From NCBI GenBank assembly GCA_028685875.1, contig JAQUDD010000001.1, forward strand, positions 96,209 through 160,208: a DNA stretch of 64,000 bases, in the 5' to 3' direction. Numbering within the stretch: the stretch's first letter is position 1; each line of letters opens with the position of its first letter. The notes below the pieces were generated by a model that was given only the letters and a program-made list of their open reading frames with translations, was not told the DNA's origin and made no database searches. Source of the stretch: Candidatus Absconditabacteria bacterium. GTDB taxonomy: Bacteria; Patescibacteriota; Gracilibacteria; Absconditabacterales; Absconditicoccaceae. A program made the translations under genes and the position numbers. Positions 10,064 to 22,503 of the stretch are shown here, piece by piece.

Positions 10064-11620
10064 TTACTGGTTATTTGTGCTAATTTTGATTCTTGATTTG
10101 ATGCTTGGGATGTTCCTTGACCAGAAGGGAGAGATAGATATATTGATACTTCAGATTTCTGGGAAGCTGGAGAGGATGTATTTTCTGGATTCATCTATGC
10201 TTTTTCCCGCGATGGTGTTTTTGATATCAGAGAGGATATTATTAGTATCTTGGTCAAAGTCATATCCTTGGATACTGTCGATCTGGGTTGGGATAATGAA
10301 GGTTCCGTTTCCTGCTGAGAGATTGGTCGCTTCAAAAGAGTTGCTAGATTGTACAAATTTGATACTATTTTTATCGATACTGAGCACTTCAATTTTATCG
10401 GAGGGTCTTTCTTTGATATAGGTGGTAAATGCGTTTAGAATATCGGATCGATAGATATACTTATAATCATAACTTACATAGGCGCTTCCTTTGATAGTTG
10501 GACTGTCATCTCAGCTAAGTTGTTCGGTTTCTGTACGATGAAAGGTAGTGGTGGTAATAGCATCAAAGGGAAGGAGTATCGCTTCAGGCACTTGGAAATT
10601 TTGTGCTATGATGTTCATTTTTTCTTTGTAGACTTGAGTTGTTAGTTTTTCTGAGAGGGTTTCAATGTCTGTGTCTGTTACTCTTCCGACTGATTCACTT
10701 CTTCACCCTTGGAAGTCTTGGATAGCTTCAGCCCAGAGTTCTTTGAGATAGTAGGATTCATTCAGATTTCTGATAAGGAGTTGCGTGTTTTTAGCGATGT
10801 TTCCCCTTACTCCGATAATATTTCCTTGTTCATCTTTTTCTTCTGCTTGTACAGTGATGATGACTTCTGCTCGATTATCTTCAGAGCCGGTTCCTATTGC
10901 AAATTCTCCAATGGATCTAAAGACGACTCCCCCATCGGTGATGAATCTGGTTCATCCCAAGAAGGAATACGATTTTTCACTTTTATTATAGAGTTTAATT
11001 TGCCCTTGAGAAGGGTTGGTGATATGTCTGATATTTGCTGTGGAGATGGTAAGGTCATATTTGTAGGTAAGTGTCCCTGTGTAGTAGGGAATACTGAGAT
11101 ATCTGGACTCTTGGAGAAATCCAGAATTGGTATGGGGGTAGTAGCGGAAATTGTAAATCATGGTGTTTGTTTCTTCTGTGGGATGAATTTTTAGGTTTGC
11201 ACTTGGGATGATCAGCGAAATTACTACCCGTAATACTATTCCAATAAAGAGTGCTTCTAAAAGAAATATAATCGCAAAGAGGTATTTTTTACTTTCATAG
11301 GCATGGAGGTGGAAATTTTTGATATTGAAAAAAAAGAGATAGAAGTAGTTTCCAAGTTTTTCGATGTTTCTTTGTTGGATGTGATTTGTTTTCAGTCAGA
11401 TCTTCTGGAAATATTCTCTATTGGCTTTATTTTTGGTGGTGAATCTGGTATCTAGTTTCTTGGTATCAATGAGGTCTTTGATTTGTTTCCCTCGCCATTC
11501 GTTTTCAAATACTGCGTGTTCGGGATCAATAAAAATCTCTACAGCTCTTCCTGTAGGTATTTTTTCAAGGGTTTTGAATATTTTGTAGAGACTATCTGTT
11601 TTTGCGAAGAAGAATTTCAT
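10064..11620 (-). CDS. Membrane-anchored protein with baseplate-J-like domain, as found in CPR genomes
   Basis: 518 residues. The N-terminal domain (about 1-75) is a small alpha/beta fold containing VEIFIDPEHAVFENEWRGKQ, a charged linker precedes one membrane helix (about residues 112-135), and a long extracellular beta-rich part follows. That part contains GGVVFRSIGEFAIGTGSED and GNIIGVRGNIAKNTQLLIRN, resembling the baseplate J/gp47-like segment seen in CPR surface proteins. The C-terminus PFWSRNIPSIKSRIKI is also like that group. Five TGA codons are Gly. An in-frame TAG upstream of the ATG at 11620 fixes the start. It lies 20 bases behind the Lgt-like gene. Function unknown; possibly an envelope-spanning structure. 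Confidence 0.55.
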
Positions 11621-11639
11621 GAACTTACAGCACTAGGTA

Positions 11640-12425
11640 CTAATAAAATCTTTTTTTGGACCATTTATATGCCACGAAGATACACCACAGTACTACGAAG
11701 AAAGAAAAATACTGTTTAACATCTAGAGAGATTCCTCAGAGAGAAATGAGTCCGTATCTTGGATAATTTTGATAAAGAAAGCAAATATTGACCAGAATAA
11801 TTAAGAGGATGAATCATAGCATTCCTAATCCATTTTTTTTGAAGATTATTTTGAGTAGAGTGATTAGGATATGTGCAAATAATGCTCAGATGGAGAGGAA
11901 TATTCCTACGGGATATACTCCATTGAATTTGGTCAGTTCACTCTCTGGATGCAAGCTTTTGATAGCAAAGATGCTGTCAGTAGCTTTTCCAATTACACTA
12001 TCTCCTAGAGTTAGGAAGATCCCTAGTATGATTAATGCATTACATATTCCTGAAAAAAAGATATCAGCCCAGATTTTTTTATTTTCTGTTCTCTTGATAC
12101 TACTAAAGAAATACCCGAGGGACAAAAGGGCAGCAACCATTAATCCTACATAGTGAAAGTCGAAATTGTGTGGGCTAAGAATTTTGATAATATCGTTCCG
12201 TCCACCGGGTAGGATGTTTCAGCTATCTAGTACGAAGGAGGTATAACGACCAAGGAGGTAGGAGAGAATGAGAAAGAGGGGTAACCAAGAAAACAATCTA
12301 AAGAAGTCTTGATGATTTTTTTTACAGAGTTGATAGCAAGTAATGACAAAGGTTATAATACCTAGCAATATTCCTATTCCTGTCATGGAGATTTGGATAC
12401 CAAAGAGTTCAATAAAGGGATACAT
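11640..12425 (-). CDS. Divergent prolipoprotein diacylglyceryl transferase-like membrane protein
   Basis: 261-residue polytopic membrane protein. MYPFIELFGIQISMTGIGIL resembles the Lgt start (M-x-P...G-x-x-I-x-x-Y-G-x-x), LSYLLGRYTSF recalls the Gly-Arg of helix 2, and FHYVGLMVAALLSLGYF, LGDSVIGKATDS and LHPESELTKFNGVYPVG align loosely with the core of Lgt (transferring diacylglycerol to lipoprotein cysteines). Key Lgt residues such as the canonical HGGL are not evident, so substrate and activity are uncertain. Three TGA codons are Gly. Lipoproteins with lipoboxes are present in the window, so an Lgt is needed in this genome. Confidence 0.5.
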
Positions 12426-12456
12426 CTCGACGGATAAGAGTAAAAAATCTGAGAAA

Positions 12457-13962
12457 CTATCTCAGATATTGCACTATTTTTGTTTCTCTGATTCCTGTAA
12501 TTCTAATAATTCCTGGGTAATCAAGTTGTTCTTCTATTTTTGTTCAAATTTCTCCTAAGAGTTTATCTACGTTGAGATCATCAACTTCTTTCGGGTTTAC
12601 GTAGACCATGATTTCTCTTCCTGCTTGCATAATATGTACTTTCTCTACTCCACTTACTTCGATGATGAGCTTTTCTAACTCACCCATTTTTTCAATAAAG
12701 AGTTCTTTGGTATCGAATCTTGCTCCTGGTCTAGAAGCAGAGAGTGCATCAGCCGCAGCAATTACCCAAGAGATAGGATGCGTCATAGGTATATCATAGT
12801 GGTGAGATTCGGCAGCATTGATGATTATCGCATCCATCCCTCGTTTTCTAAGTAGATCTGCCCCTAATTTGGTATGAGATTCTCAGGAAGTTGAAAGGAT
12901 TTTTCCTACATCGTGAAGCAATCCTGCTTTTTTGGACATAATAGGATCTAATCAGAGTTCAATTGCTATTGCTTCTGCGATTTTTGCTACTTCTACTGAG
13001 TGATTCCAGAGACTTTGTCCATAACTGAATCTGAGAAAGAATTGTCCAATAGTTTGTACTACTTCTGGTTTCATCATTGGAAGATTGAGGATGTTGAGCG
13101 CCTCTTTTCCTTTTTCTGCAAAGGTGTTTTGGAGTTCTTCGATTACTTGGTTGTAGATTTTTTCAATATACATTGGATTGATTCTTCCATCTTTTACTAA
13201 TTTCTCCAGTGTTTGAGCGGCAATAAATCTTTTTTCATGATCAAAAGAAGAAAGTTTTACGGTTCCGGGGGTGTCATCGATGATGAGTTCCACTCCTGTG
13301 GTCTTTTCAAAAAATGAGATATTTCTTCCTTCTCTACCAATAAGTTTCCCTTTGAATTCTTCGTTAGGGAGGTCAACTGTTTTTGTGGTGAATTCTTCAA
13401 CGCTCTGAGTTGCGACTTTTTGGAGGGAGTTTACTACTACTTTTGCTGCCTCTGTTTCAGCTTCTTCAGCTTTGATGGTTTTATATTTTTCTACAAATCT
13501 GTTGATTTCTTCTACATTCTCTTTTTCAATTGCTGCAAAAATTTGTTCTTTAGCTTCTTTTGCAGAGAGTTTTCCTACTTCTTCAAGTTTTTGCATTTGT
13601 TGTTTTACAATATCGTCTGCTTGCTGTCTGAGTTCTAGTATTTTTTTCTTTTCTTCCTCTAGTTTTTCGAGTCTTTGATCCATTTTTTCCTCTCTATCTA
13701 AAAGACGATTCTGGAGTTCTTCCATCTTTTGGAGTCTTTGTTCTTCAATTTTTTCGGCTTTTTCTTCTGCTTGGTTAATGATTTTTTCTCCTTTTTTCTT
13801 TGCTTCTTCTAGTAAATCTTCTTCAATTTCTTTTACTCTTGCGATTCTTTCTTTAAATTTTTTAGCTTTTTCTGTTAGAGTTTTTTTGTACCCAAAAAAA
13901 CCGGCAGCTCCTCCGAGGAGTACTCCTCCAGTAGTCAGGAGGAGAGTAATTCGTAATGGCAT
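12457..13962 (-). CDS. rny: Ribonuclease Y (membrane-anchored endoribonuclease)
   Basis: 501 residues in the classic RNase Y order: N-terminal membrane helix (about 3-25), long coiled coil (about 30-190) rich in Glu and Lys, KH domain with KLIGREGRNISFFEKTTGVE, then an HD domain with NHSVEVAKIAEAIA and AGLLHDVGK (catalytic His-Asp) and ESHHYDIP. The HD domain ends in the family-typical ARPGAR-like segment (SASRPGARFDT). Three TGA codons are Gly. RNase Y initiates mRNA decay in many bacteria lacking RNase E. Start ATG 13960-13962, stop TAG 12457-12459. It precedes the Lgt-like gene on the same strand. Confidence 0.95.
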
Positions 13963-14145
13963 TATTTTAAGTGTTCTTAAGTATAAAATATCTTTTTCTC
14001 ATTATAGCATTCTTTATAGTGAAAAGATAGAAAAAATGCAATGGGAAAAATTGTACTAGAATTACAGAAAATTTTGTGAAGATGCTCTTTTTTCTTTAGG
14101 ATAAAATAGTATATTTTGTGGGAATTTACTTTTTATTATTTGCTC

Positions 14146-15000
14146 GTGGGAACTTATTTGGGACAGAATTTTTTAACAGATAGTAAAATTAGGTATTGGA
14201 TATGAGATAAAGTTGCTCAAATGTATCAAGAATTTTGAGCGGAAAGTCTTATAGAAATCTGACCTGGGAAGTGATCTTTGACGAAGCTGATTAAAGATGT
14301 TTCTTCAGATTTTTGGCTCTTTGAAAAAGATGAAACCTTAAAGGAAAAACTCTGAGAAGTTCTCAAGGATAATCAGAATTATACTATTATTTGGGGTGAT
14401 GTTTTGGAGGCGGACTTAGCAGCGTTGTCTATTAATCCTGAGCAAGAAAACTTTTCTTCTTCCGAACCCCCCGCCTTCGGCTCCCCCCTTTTTAGGGGGG
14501 TAATCCCTGGAAAGACTTTGGTTGTTGGGAATTTACCGTATTATATTACTTCTCCTATTTTGAGGAAATTTTTTTGTTGAGAGATTGCCACGTCGCAAAG
14601 CTCCTTGCAATGACGTTTTTTATCAGGGTTATTTATGATTCAGGATGAGGTTGGGCAAAAAATTAGGCATGATGCACAAAAAAAGTCTTATTTGTATTGG
14701 CTTTTAAACTATGGATATGAAGTAAGCTATTTAAAAACTGTTCCTGCAAAAGCGTTTACTCCAGCTCCAAAAGTAAGAAGCTGTATGGTGGGACTCTATA
14801 AAAAATCTGAATTGCCTCAGATTCCGTTTGATACCTTAGTCAGCTTTTTAGATGATTTTTCTCCATATAGTAGAAAGACCCTTGGGAAAATTATGAAGAT
14901 GTTAGAAAAAAGAGATATTCATTACGCTCTTCCGGTGGATTTATTGGGGAAGAGATTGGAAGAATTACATTGGAAGGATATGGAAAAAATTCTCTCTTAG
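14146..15000 (+). CDS. rsmA: 16S rRNA dimethyladenosine transferase RsmA (KsgA)
   Basis: 284 residues. Motifs are LGQNFLTDSKI at the N-terminus, EIGPGKGSLTKLI (SAM motif I) and VVGNLPYYITSPIL (catalytic NLPY). It dimethylates two adenosines near the 3' end of 16S rRNA. Seven TGA codons are read as Gly, and two of them are invariant glycines of motif I, which is strong evidence for the recoding. Two palindromic repeats are inserted in frame: family C before NLPY (14464-14501) and family A just after it (14579-14614). No ATG precedes LGQNF; I chose GTG 14146, which gives a normal N-terminus. A TTG farther upstream is also possible. No Shine-Dalgarno site is seen. Confidence 0.9.
14464..14501. 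repeat. Palindromic repeat family C inside rsmA
   Basis: GAACCCCCCGCCTTCGGCTC followed by CCCCCTTTTTAGGGGGG, a GC-rich palindromic element unlike the AT-rich surroundings. Translated in frame as SEPPAFGSPLFRGV directly before the RsmA beta strand leading to NLPY. Confidence 0.85.
14579..14614. repeat. Palindromic repeat family A inside rsmA
   Basis: GAGATTGCCACGTCGCAAAG followed by CTCCTTGCAATGACG, read in frame as EIATSQSSLQGR; its TGA must be Gly for the gene to continue. A near-identical copy lies at 57033-57066 between genes. Confidence 0.85.
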
Positions 15001-15024
15001 ATTATTTTGACAGTATTCTTGGTA

Positions 15025-15774
15025 CTATTCTGCTACTGTTTCTTGGGGTAGATTAGTGATGTTTTCTTGTTCTGTATTTCCTTGCTTATTTGCGCTGATT
15101 GTTGTTATAATCCAGAATCCTGCAATGAGTAGGAGGGCGAGAAGCAATACGATGTTTTTCAGGAGAGATTTTTTATTTTTAGCTTTATAGATTGCTTTTT
15201 CTTCTTCGGGGGTATCTGCAATCCCCTTTTTTAGTTTTCGCTGTTTGAATTCTCAGAGTATGATATCAACGACTTCATCAGGCCTTCTTTCTGATGTATC
15301 AATAACAAGATTATAGTTATTGTGGTCTCGAAGATTTATGTCGTAGAGCTTTTGGTATCTTTTTTGATCGTTGAGATTTCTTTTTTGTACCTCTTCAAGT
15401 GCTTCTTCGGGAGAGGAGAATTTATCTGTGTCTCTTTTTGCATTCAGAATTCTTTTGCTTCAAATTTCTTCTTCTACATCTAGAAGAACTTTGAAGGCTT
15501 TGGGTTGGGCAAAAAATCCCAATCTGCTATCAAGAATTATTTTATCATTGAATTGTAAGCTTTTTTGATACTCTTCATATTTAAGATCAAATTCTTTTGC
15601 ATTTTCTTGTTTGTCTCCAAGAATATTGAAGTCATAGATATTTATTCCCATGGTGTCTGCTAATTCTCTTTTCATATCTCCAATGGAGATTGTTTTGTAT
15701 TTTATTTTTTCTGCAAGAAGTTTTGCGATAGTTCCTTTTCCACTTCCTGCTTTTCCTCCTAGGGTGATCAGCAT
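15025..15774 (-). CDS. Cytidylate-kinase-like P-loop kinase with C-terminal membrane helix
   Basis: 249 residues. The N-terminus MLITLGGKAGSGKGTIAKLL carries the P-loop of nucleoside monophosphate kinases, followed by KYKTISIGDMKRELADTMGI and ILDSRLGFFAQP, which match the short CMP-kinase-like group (CMP or similar nucleotide binding and a D-S-R-L lid region). The last 50 residues hold one hydrophobic helix, so the enzyme may be membrane-tethered, which is unusual. Two TGA codons are Gly. Start ATG 15772-15774; a TTG 15 bases upstream is an alternative. CMP kinase makes CDP for nucleic acid and lipid synthesis; the exact substrate is inferred. Confidence 0.65.
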
Positions 15775-15903
15775 GGTCTTTACGGTCAAGAATAAAGTAT
15801 TTGTAATCTAAGGATGTTGCTATTTTTTTCAAGGAGGAAAGAGTTTGTTTTTTTACCTTAAATATATATTAAGGAGGGGAGTTTTATTTCTAATGATTTT
15901 CTT

Positions 15904-18183
15904 ATGAAGAAATTCTGATTTTTTCTTTCTTTAGGGTTAGTATTTTTGTTTTCGTTTTCGTTTGCTGCAATAGAAGATACGCAGATTGTAGATGAATTAA
16001 ATAAAAAGCAACAGGAGGAAATGCTTCAGCAGTCACAGGACTTGACGGAAAATTTTACGTTTAATCAAGTGAATTCTTGTGATGCTATGGAGACAGTGTT
16101 TAGTGATTTCTTAGAACTCTATAAGAAATATTATCCTAAAAGAGACTACTCTCTTTGGGATATGATTGCTGGTGGTTTCGGAGGGGATTTTGGTGTTGTG
16201 ATGACGGATACTATGGAAACGGAAAGTGTGTCTGCAACAGTGGAAAATCAAAAGATACTTGTTCCTCAAGTATGAGGTGCTACTGATGACAGTTTTTCTA
16301 CTACTAATCTCCAAAAAGTAGGGGTAGATGAGCCGGAGATTTTTAAATCAAATGGAAAATATCTGTTTTATTACGTGCAGGATTCTACTAATCAGAAGTA
16401 TGTTTCTGTTATTAAAGCTCCCACTACGAGTGATTTACAAGATGCAGAGATTGTAAAAAAAATATTAATTCCTACTTCTCTTTCTAATGTGCAACTCTTT
16501 TTGCAGGGAGATATTCTTGTTATTTTGGCTTCTAGATATTCAAATATTCAATCTGATGTGTTATGAAGTCAGCATACGGTAGCAATTATCTATGATATTT
16601 CTGATCTCAATGATCTTAAGTTGCAAAAAATGGTCGATGTTGTGGGTTCTTTTTCTGACGCAAGAGTGATTGGAGATGACTTGTATTTGATTTCTCAGAT
16701 TAATCTTAATTGGTATAGCTTCGCTTATGATTTACCGGTTATTAGATTTTCTGATGTAATCCCTCAAACAACTCAGTTAATTTTAGATGAACAGGGAGAT
16801 AAAGAAGTCCAGCTGGGTTCTAAAGCACTTAGTTATCAGAAGCAAACCTTAAAAGCTCCTTGTAAGGATATTTTTTACCTTCTTCCTACGGAAGAGGCTC
16901 TCAAAGAATACGGAGCATTGCCAAATTTTACTCTTGTTTCCAAGATTTCTCTAAGCAACACTTCGCAATCTGTCACTCAAAAAGTGGTTTTTGGAAATAC
17001 CGATACGGTGCATATGTCTCAGAATTCTCTTTATTTGCCTTCCCCTCTTTATTTTTCTAGTCCGATGAGGTGTTTGGGGTGTTGGTGGCCAAATTATGGT
17101 GCTGGTCAAAATACTTTGGTGCATAAAATGAACTTAACAACTAATTTGAACTACGAAGGTTCCAAAATTATTCCTGGTATTCCTCTTTCTCAATATTCTA
17201 TGGATGAGGATGCAGCAGGAAATTTTAGAATTTTGACTAAGACTTGGAGTCCAAGCTTAGCAACACAGTTCTTTGTGTTTGACAAGAACTTTAGTTTAGC
17301 GGGGCAATTACTCAATATTGAGCCAGGAGAAGAATTTAAATCGAGCAGATATATAGGTGATAAACTGTATTTAGTGACCTTTCAACAAATTGATCCGCTT
17401 TTTGTGGTAGATATTGCAAATATCAAGAAGCCAACCATTGTTGGAGAGCTTAAGATTCCAGGATATAGTACCTATTTACACCCCTATGAGGGATTACAGG
17501 GTGGAATTCAATATTTAATAGGGCTTGGATACTCTACACAGGAAAATCAGCGAGGTGGGGTGACCAATGATAGAGTGAAGCTAGATCTTTATAAGATTGA
17601 TTTCAATTCTTCTGAAACCGCTCAAACGAAGTGTTCTTCTTTGCTTACTTCTGATGTTGATGCAACTCAAATCTCTCTCTGTCTTTCTTCTTCACAGCCC
17701 TGTAGTAATGATCAAATGGTCTATGAAGCGTGTGTACATAGTGTTGATAGTTCAAATATTGCTGTTTCTTTGCTTGCTAGTCATGAGTTTGGTGGAGACC
17801 AGAATTATTCTCCTTCTCTTGATAATCCTAGGATGTTTGTGTGGAATAGTGTTAAAAAACAGCTTCAACTTCCTTTAATTGCTTCCGAAAAACAAGAAGT
17901 TCCTTATACGGGATATAATGGTGTTGTAATGGTGGAAACTAGGTATGTTCCTTTCTTTGCTGGAGTAAAGGGACTATCTGTCTCTCCTACTCAATGATTC
18001 TCTCAATATTTGACTCAGGACTTTCCCGCAATTAGGGAAGGAATGAATAGAAATGGATATTACTCAACCTATGCTTTTAATACCGCTAGAGTTGGATATA
18101 TTGGAGAGGTGAATTATTTCTTATTGAATGGATTTGTTTCCTTCTTTGATACGAGGAATATTGTGAAGTTAGGTGTTTATTAG
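15904..18183 (+). CDS. Secreted beta-propeller domain protein
   Basis: 759 residues. The signal peptide is MKKFGFFLSLGLVFLFSFSF (its Gly is a TGA), followed by an Asn/Gln/Glu-rich stretch and a large domain with STTNLQKVGVDEPEIFKSNG, ARVIGDDLYLIS and later SSRYIGDKLYLVTF..DPLFVVDI. These are hallmarks of the secreted beta-propeller family (T-N-x-Q-x-x-G-V-D-E-P-D-x-x-K) known from archaea and some bacteria. Role unknown, probably cell-surface binding or protease-like processing. Four TGA codons are Gly. Stop TAG 18181-18183. A GGAGGGGAG stretch lies about 30 bases upstream of the ATG, too far to be a normal ribosome site. Confidence 0.75.
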
Positions 18184-18205
18184 CAATACTGTTGGTATAG
18201 AAGTA

Positions 18206-18245
18206 TAAAAAAAGCTGACGAACGGCTTAGGTCAATCAGCTTTTG
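18206..18245. terminator. Terminator between convergent beta-propeller and PKD genes
   Basis: AAAAAAGCTGA and TCAGCTTTT flank a short internal segment. The hairpin has A's before and T's after, so it can stop transcription from both sides. Confidence 0.75.
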
Positions 18246-18255
18246 CTATGTTTTT

Positions 18256-21200
18256 CTATTCACTTTCGTCTTCCTCATCTTCTTCTTGTTCTCTCAGTTT
18301 AGCTTTTACTGCGAAGAAGACGATGACTCCACCAATAATTATAATTCCTCCAAAGATGATTCGGAGAATTATTTTTAACCATGTTGGTAATCCTCAATTG
18401 TTGCTGGATTCTCCTGAGGTATTTGGTGTAGTAGTGTCTCCAGGAACAAGAAGTGTGTTACAAGCTTCACTTGCAATGTCATAAAAAGCAAAGATCTTAC
18501 AGAATTCTGGCTGTATAAATGTGGTCATGTCGTTTGCTTGGAATTCGTATTCAGGACCTTTGGATGCGATGAGCGTAATGATAGCGTTTAGGCTTTCTCT
18601 TTTTCCCTCTTCATCTAGTCTTTCGCTATTATTTTCAAATTGTGTGAATTCTTCTCTGATCAATGTGCTTAGTCCTGTTGGTAGGATAGTGAGAATAGCT
18701 TCCCTTGCTTTTTCGTATTCATTTCCTCCAAGTGCTGATACGGTATCTGCATTGGAGAGACGAGTTATGATGGACTCCAAGAGTGCCTTTTGTTCTGCGT
18801 CGATAAGGATTGCCGTTTCGGTAATATGGGTTTGAATACCTACTACATTAGCAGAAGTCTGGTTTTTATCTAAGAGATTTTTTCTTAAAATATCCAAGAG
18901 TGTTTTTAAATCTGTATTTCCGATGGTTGTGTCTTCAATTCCATTGATGAGCGTTGTAATGTCTGTATAAAGTGTTTTATTTGTTTCGTCAAGGAGTATC
19001 TCGGAAGCCTCAAAACTTACATTAAAGTTTTTGAATACTAATTTACCATTATATTCAAAATATACCCTTCCAATAATGCTTTCCGTTAATGGAGTGTATT
19101 TTCGCAGTATGGGAGTGTTACATGGGATATCAAAATCATTTTCTGTTTTCCCATCTCTATCAGAATCTACAGAGATATCGGTATCAATATAACATTGCCC
19201 TTCTCCTTCATGATGGAGATAAAAGAGTACACTATCATCCATGCTCTTACTTACGTAGATTTCTGGGTTGCTGTTATTGAGTGTTGTTTCTGGGATGGTG
19301 ATCAAATTTATTCCATTGGTGATTCTTCCATTACTTTCGTTATTTGAAGTTTGTACTTGATAGTCTCCGCTTACGCTGATTCCCTGTAAAGATTTACTAT
19401 CAATACTTACTTTATAGTTTCAAAATGCTGGATACTCTTGTACAAATACTTTGTTATTTACAATATCATTGTTACTTAAATTTACGGTTGTATTAGTCAC
19501 AGGTACGATATGGAGTTTTCTATATTTATTGTTTCCTAATGCGCATTCATTAGCATCAAAACAGATATTTCTTTGTACGATATCTCCAATACTGAGGTCT
19601 CTGAAGATTACAATATTCTTGATACTGTTGAAGGTTAGCACGGGTTTTACCCCATTTTTCACGATAATGGTGCTTCCTTCGGCATATCCAGGGAAGCTTC
19701 TATATTCTACTTTTACTTTTGGGAGATATCCACTTTCATTGGCTTCGTTGTAAGTGTAACTTACACGGTCATCTTTGGTGATGAGATCGTATTCTCCATC
19801 TCCATCAAAATCATAATAGATGGTCCTATTGCTAAAGAAGTCTTCGTTTTCTGTTGTGGCTTTTGCAATTACATCAAAGGTTACGGTATCTCCTACATTA
19901 ATTACTTGTTTATCTGATCTTAAGGTTACGATTGGAGTATCTGGTCTTGCTGTATTGGGAATAAAAATCATAGGACCGTTTCCGATAATATCTTCACTCT
20001 TCTGTCTTCCTTCATCATTGTCATAGAGGGTTACTCCAAACATATACTCTCCTGCAATTCTAGGAATAGTAAAGAATACATAAGAGATGTTACTAGGAGT
20101 AATTCTGGTTTCTAGAATCCTATTTGGATTGTCTTTATGATAATAATACCGCCTAAAATAGCTGATTTCTCCGTCAGGATCGCTTGCACCTACTGCGGTT
20201 ACTTTTATGATTAAATTGCTACTTTCATCTGCCGTAATATCTAAGATATTTTGTACATTATTTTCTTGGAAACCTATTCCTGTATCGTTTCCATACTGAG
20301 GAAAGGAGATGGTGAGATTTTTAAGTGTGGGTAATGCATTCACAACCTTAAACCAGATTCTTTCTTCGGACTGTTTTCCAATAGAAGGGTCATCGACCGT
20401 TAGATCGATATACTGACATCCTACTTCATTGAATCTATGACTAAAGGTATTTTGTTTGTATACTTCTCCATATTTAGGTTTAAAATAGAATGCTAATCCC
20501 TGGCTTGTTCCTTTTGAGTTTACTGATATGCTTGGATCAATGGTAATATTTTGATACCTGTCTATATAGTATGCTTCATATGCTGTTGTTTCTTCGTTTT
20601 CTTCTACTTCACAAGTATCAGTAGTCTGGAGAAAATGGGTTCCTGTACTTCTTATTCTGTATGCTGCGACTGGGAATCCACTTTCACCGATAAAGGCTTT
20701 TAGACTAATGGTATTACTATTTTCTTCTGCATCTGTTACGGTTACTGAGGTTTGATAGTTTCCGATTTTTCCATAAATGTGTTGCATTTGATTCTCTTGA
20801 TTAGATCTTGTGTCTCCGTCTCCAAAATTCCGATAATAATTGATGATAGGCTTGTTTGCAGTTACAGAAAAACTTATGTTTCTCCCTCGTGTATTTGCCG
20901 CAGGAGAGATGGTTAATTCGGGTCTTAATACTGATTTTACTTCTATAGTTTTTTCAATAGTAGCGCTTTTCCCAAACATATCAGTTGCTATTAATTTAAC
21001 TATATGCCTGCCCGTTTCGTTGAATTGAACGGTGATAATTTTGTTATTATCCGTTGTTTCTGTGATGAGGGTAGCGTTTGGATTTGAAAACTCCCATTTG
21101 TATTCAAGTGAATCAAATTTATTAGTTACATCTATATCAGAAGTGGAGTTTGCATCAAGATAAAATTCTGATGGTTCTGCTCGTTTTTTTGTTGGTGTGA

Positions 21201-22503
21201 TGGTAAATTGTGGAATAGGTGTACTAGATTCTACATATACTTCTTTGGTATCCATGTTACTTTGCCCGAGTTCATCTTCGATAGTCAGTCTTACCAGATA
21301 GTTTCCAGGTTGTATAAATTGTTTTTTAATATTTTTTCCTTGGAAGGTATCGGTTTTGTCTCCGTTACTATCAAAGATTTCCCATGTATAAAGCTTGAGA
21401 CGTGAAGTAAGGGAATAGGAAGAGCTTGCATCAAATGAAAAACTACTTGATGTTGTCCCTTGTTCTGGGGATTGTTTGATTGTTGCTACGGGATCGGATA
21501 CCGTTAAGCTGAAACTTTCCTTTACGGTGTTATTTTCATTGTCTACAGTGCTTAATGTAATAATATACTCTCCATTCCCATTAAGTGGTACATTGATATT
21601 TCATGGATTTCCATATCCTTCTCTATTGTATCTAAATCCATCTCTATTGGTGATTTCCCGTTTGTGAGACTGAATTTTTCTTCCTCCTGTAGGTAATGTT
21701 GTTGATCCATCAAATACTACTCCTTTTTGTGCTTCTTGGGTTCAGATTTTTAGTGATACATTTGCATCCATTTTTCTTGTGTTTGCGTATACTACGATAT
21801 TTGCTGCTTTTGGAGCTATGTTTACACTTAGGCTAGTGGTTCCATCGAGAATTCCTTTGGTGTATTTGTTGGAACTTCTTACGGTTAAATGTACGATGTA
21901 GTTTCCTGCTTCGGTAAAGGTGTGATTAATAACATTCCCAATTCCGATCGTTCTGTCTATTCCTTTTTCATCTCTGTAGTATCGGTAATAATTATTGTTG
22001 GGAATGGTATCATTTGAAGGATCTTTACTTGCTCTTGCATCAAAGGTAACCGTAAGAGGTGCTGATCCACTATTTGGATTACGACTTGCGTTTGCTACGA
22101 CAGTGTATTTACTTGCAATTTGTCCTAATACTTGATTTAATGGTCTATAACAGTTTGTCATAAAATTTTGAAAAATGCTTTCTTTATAACTTGTAGATAG
22201 TTGGGTAGCAATACTCTCACATTGTTGATATGTTACCTTAAAGGTATATTCTTGTGGGAAGTTTGGGAAAACTACATCAAAGAGCTTTACCAAATCTTTA
22301 AAGATGTCTGTTCCAATTGTTTCTCCCATTTTTTGAGAAGCTTCTAGGGTTACGAAGTGTCCTTGAATTTGATCTCGACTTGATTGGATATTGTCATTGG
22401 GTTTATATTCACTTGGAATATTTTGAGCCAACGTCATGTTTGAAAATACGATGGAGCTCATTATGCATGTTCCCAGGAATCATACTTTTGTTAGGGTTTT
22501 CAT
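18256..22503 (-). CDS. Giant PKD-repeat surface protein with C-terminal membrane anchor
   Basis: 1415 residues. A signal peptide (MKTLTKVGFLGTCIMSSIVF, first Gly by TGA) is followed by an alpha-helical region of about 130 residues and then several PKD/Ig-like repeats, recognised by SAPLTVTFDARASKDP, HTFTEAGNYIVHLTV, QFIQPGNYLVRLTIED, HIYGKIGNYQTSVTVTDAE and similar closing strands. Near the C-terminus is an EF-like DSDRDGKTENDFD and, after a helical region, one membrane helix (about 1365-1392) with a Glu/Asp-rich tail inside the cell. About five TGA codons are Gly. Such proteins usually act in adhesion to host or partner cells; the target is unknown. Stop TAG 18256-18258. Confidence 0.8.

Noticed and set aside
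9943-10194. 83-codon minus-strand frame at the end of the baseplate-J-like gene
   Set aside because: It overlaps the true frame, whose C-terminus matches its family and ends at 10064; the other frame has no features.
11541-11666. Possible frameshifted N-terminus of the baseplate-J-like gene (MVQKKILLVPSAVSS)
   Set aside because: It lies in another frame overlapping the end of the Lgt-like gene, and the in-frame start at 11620 already matches the family start.
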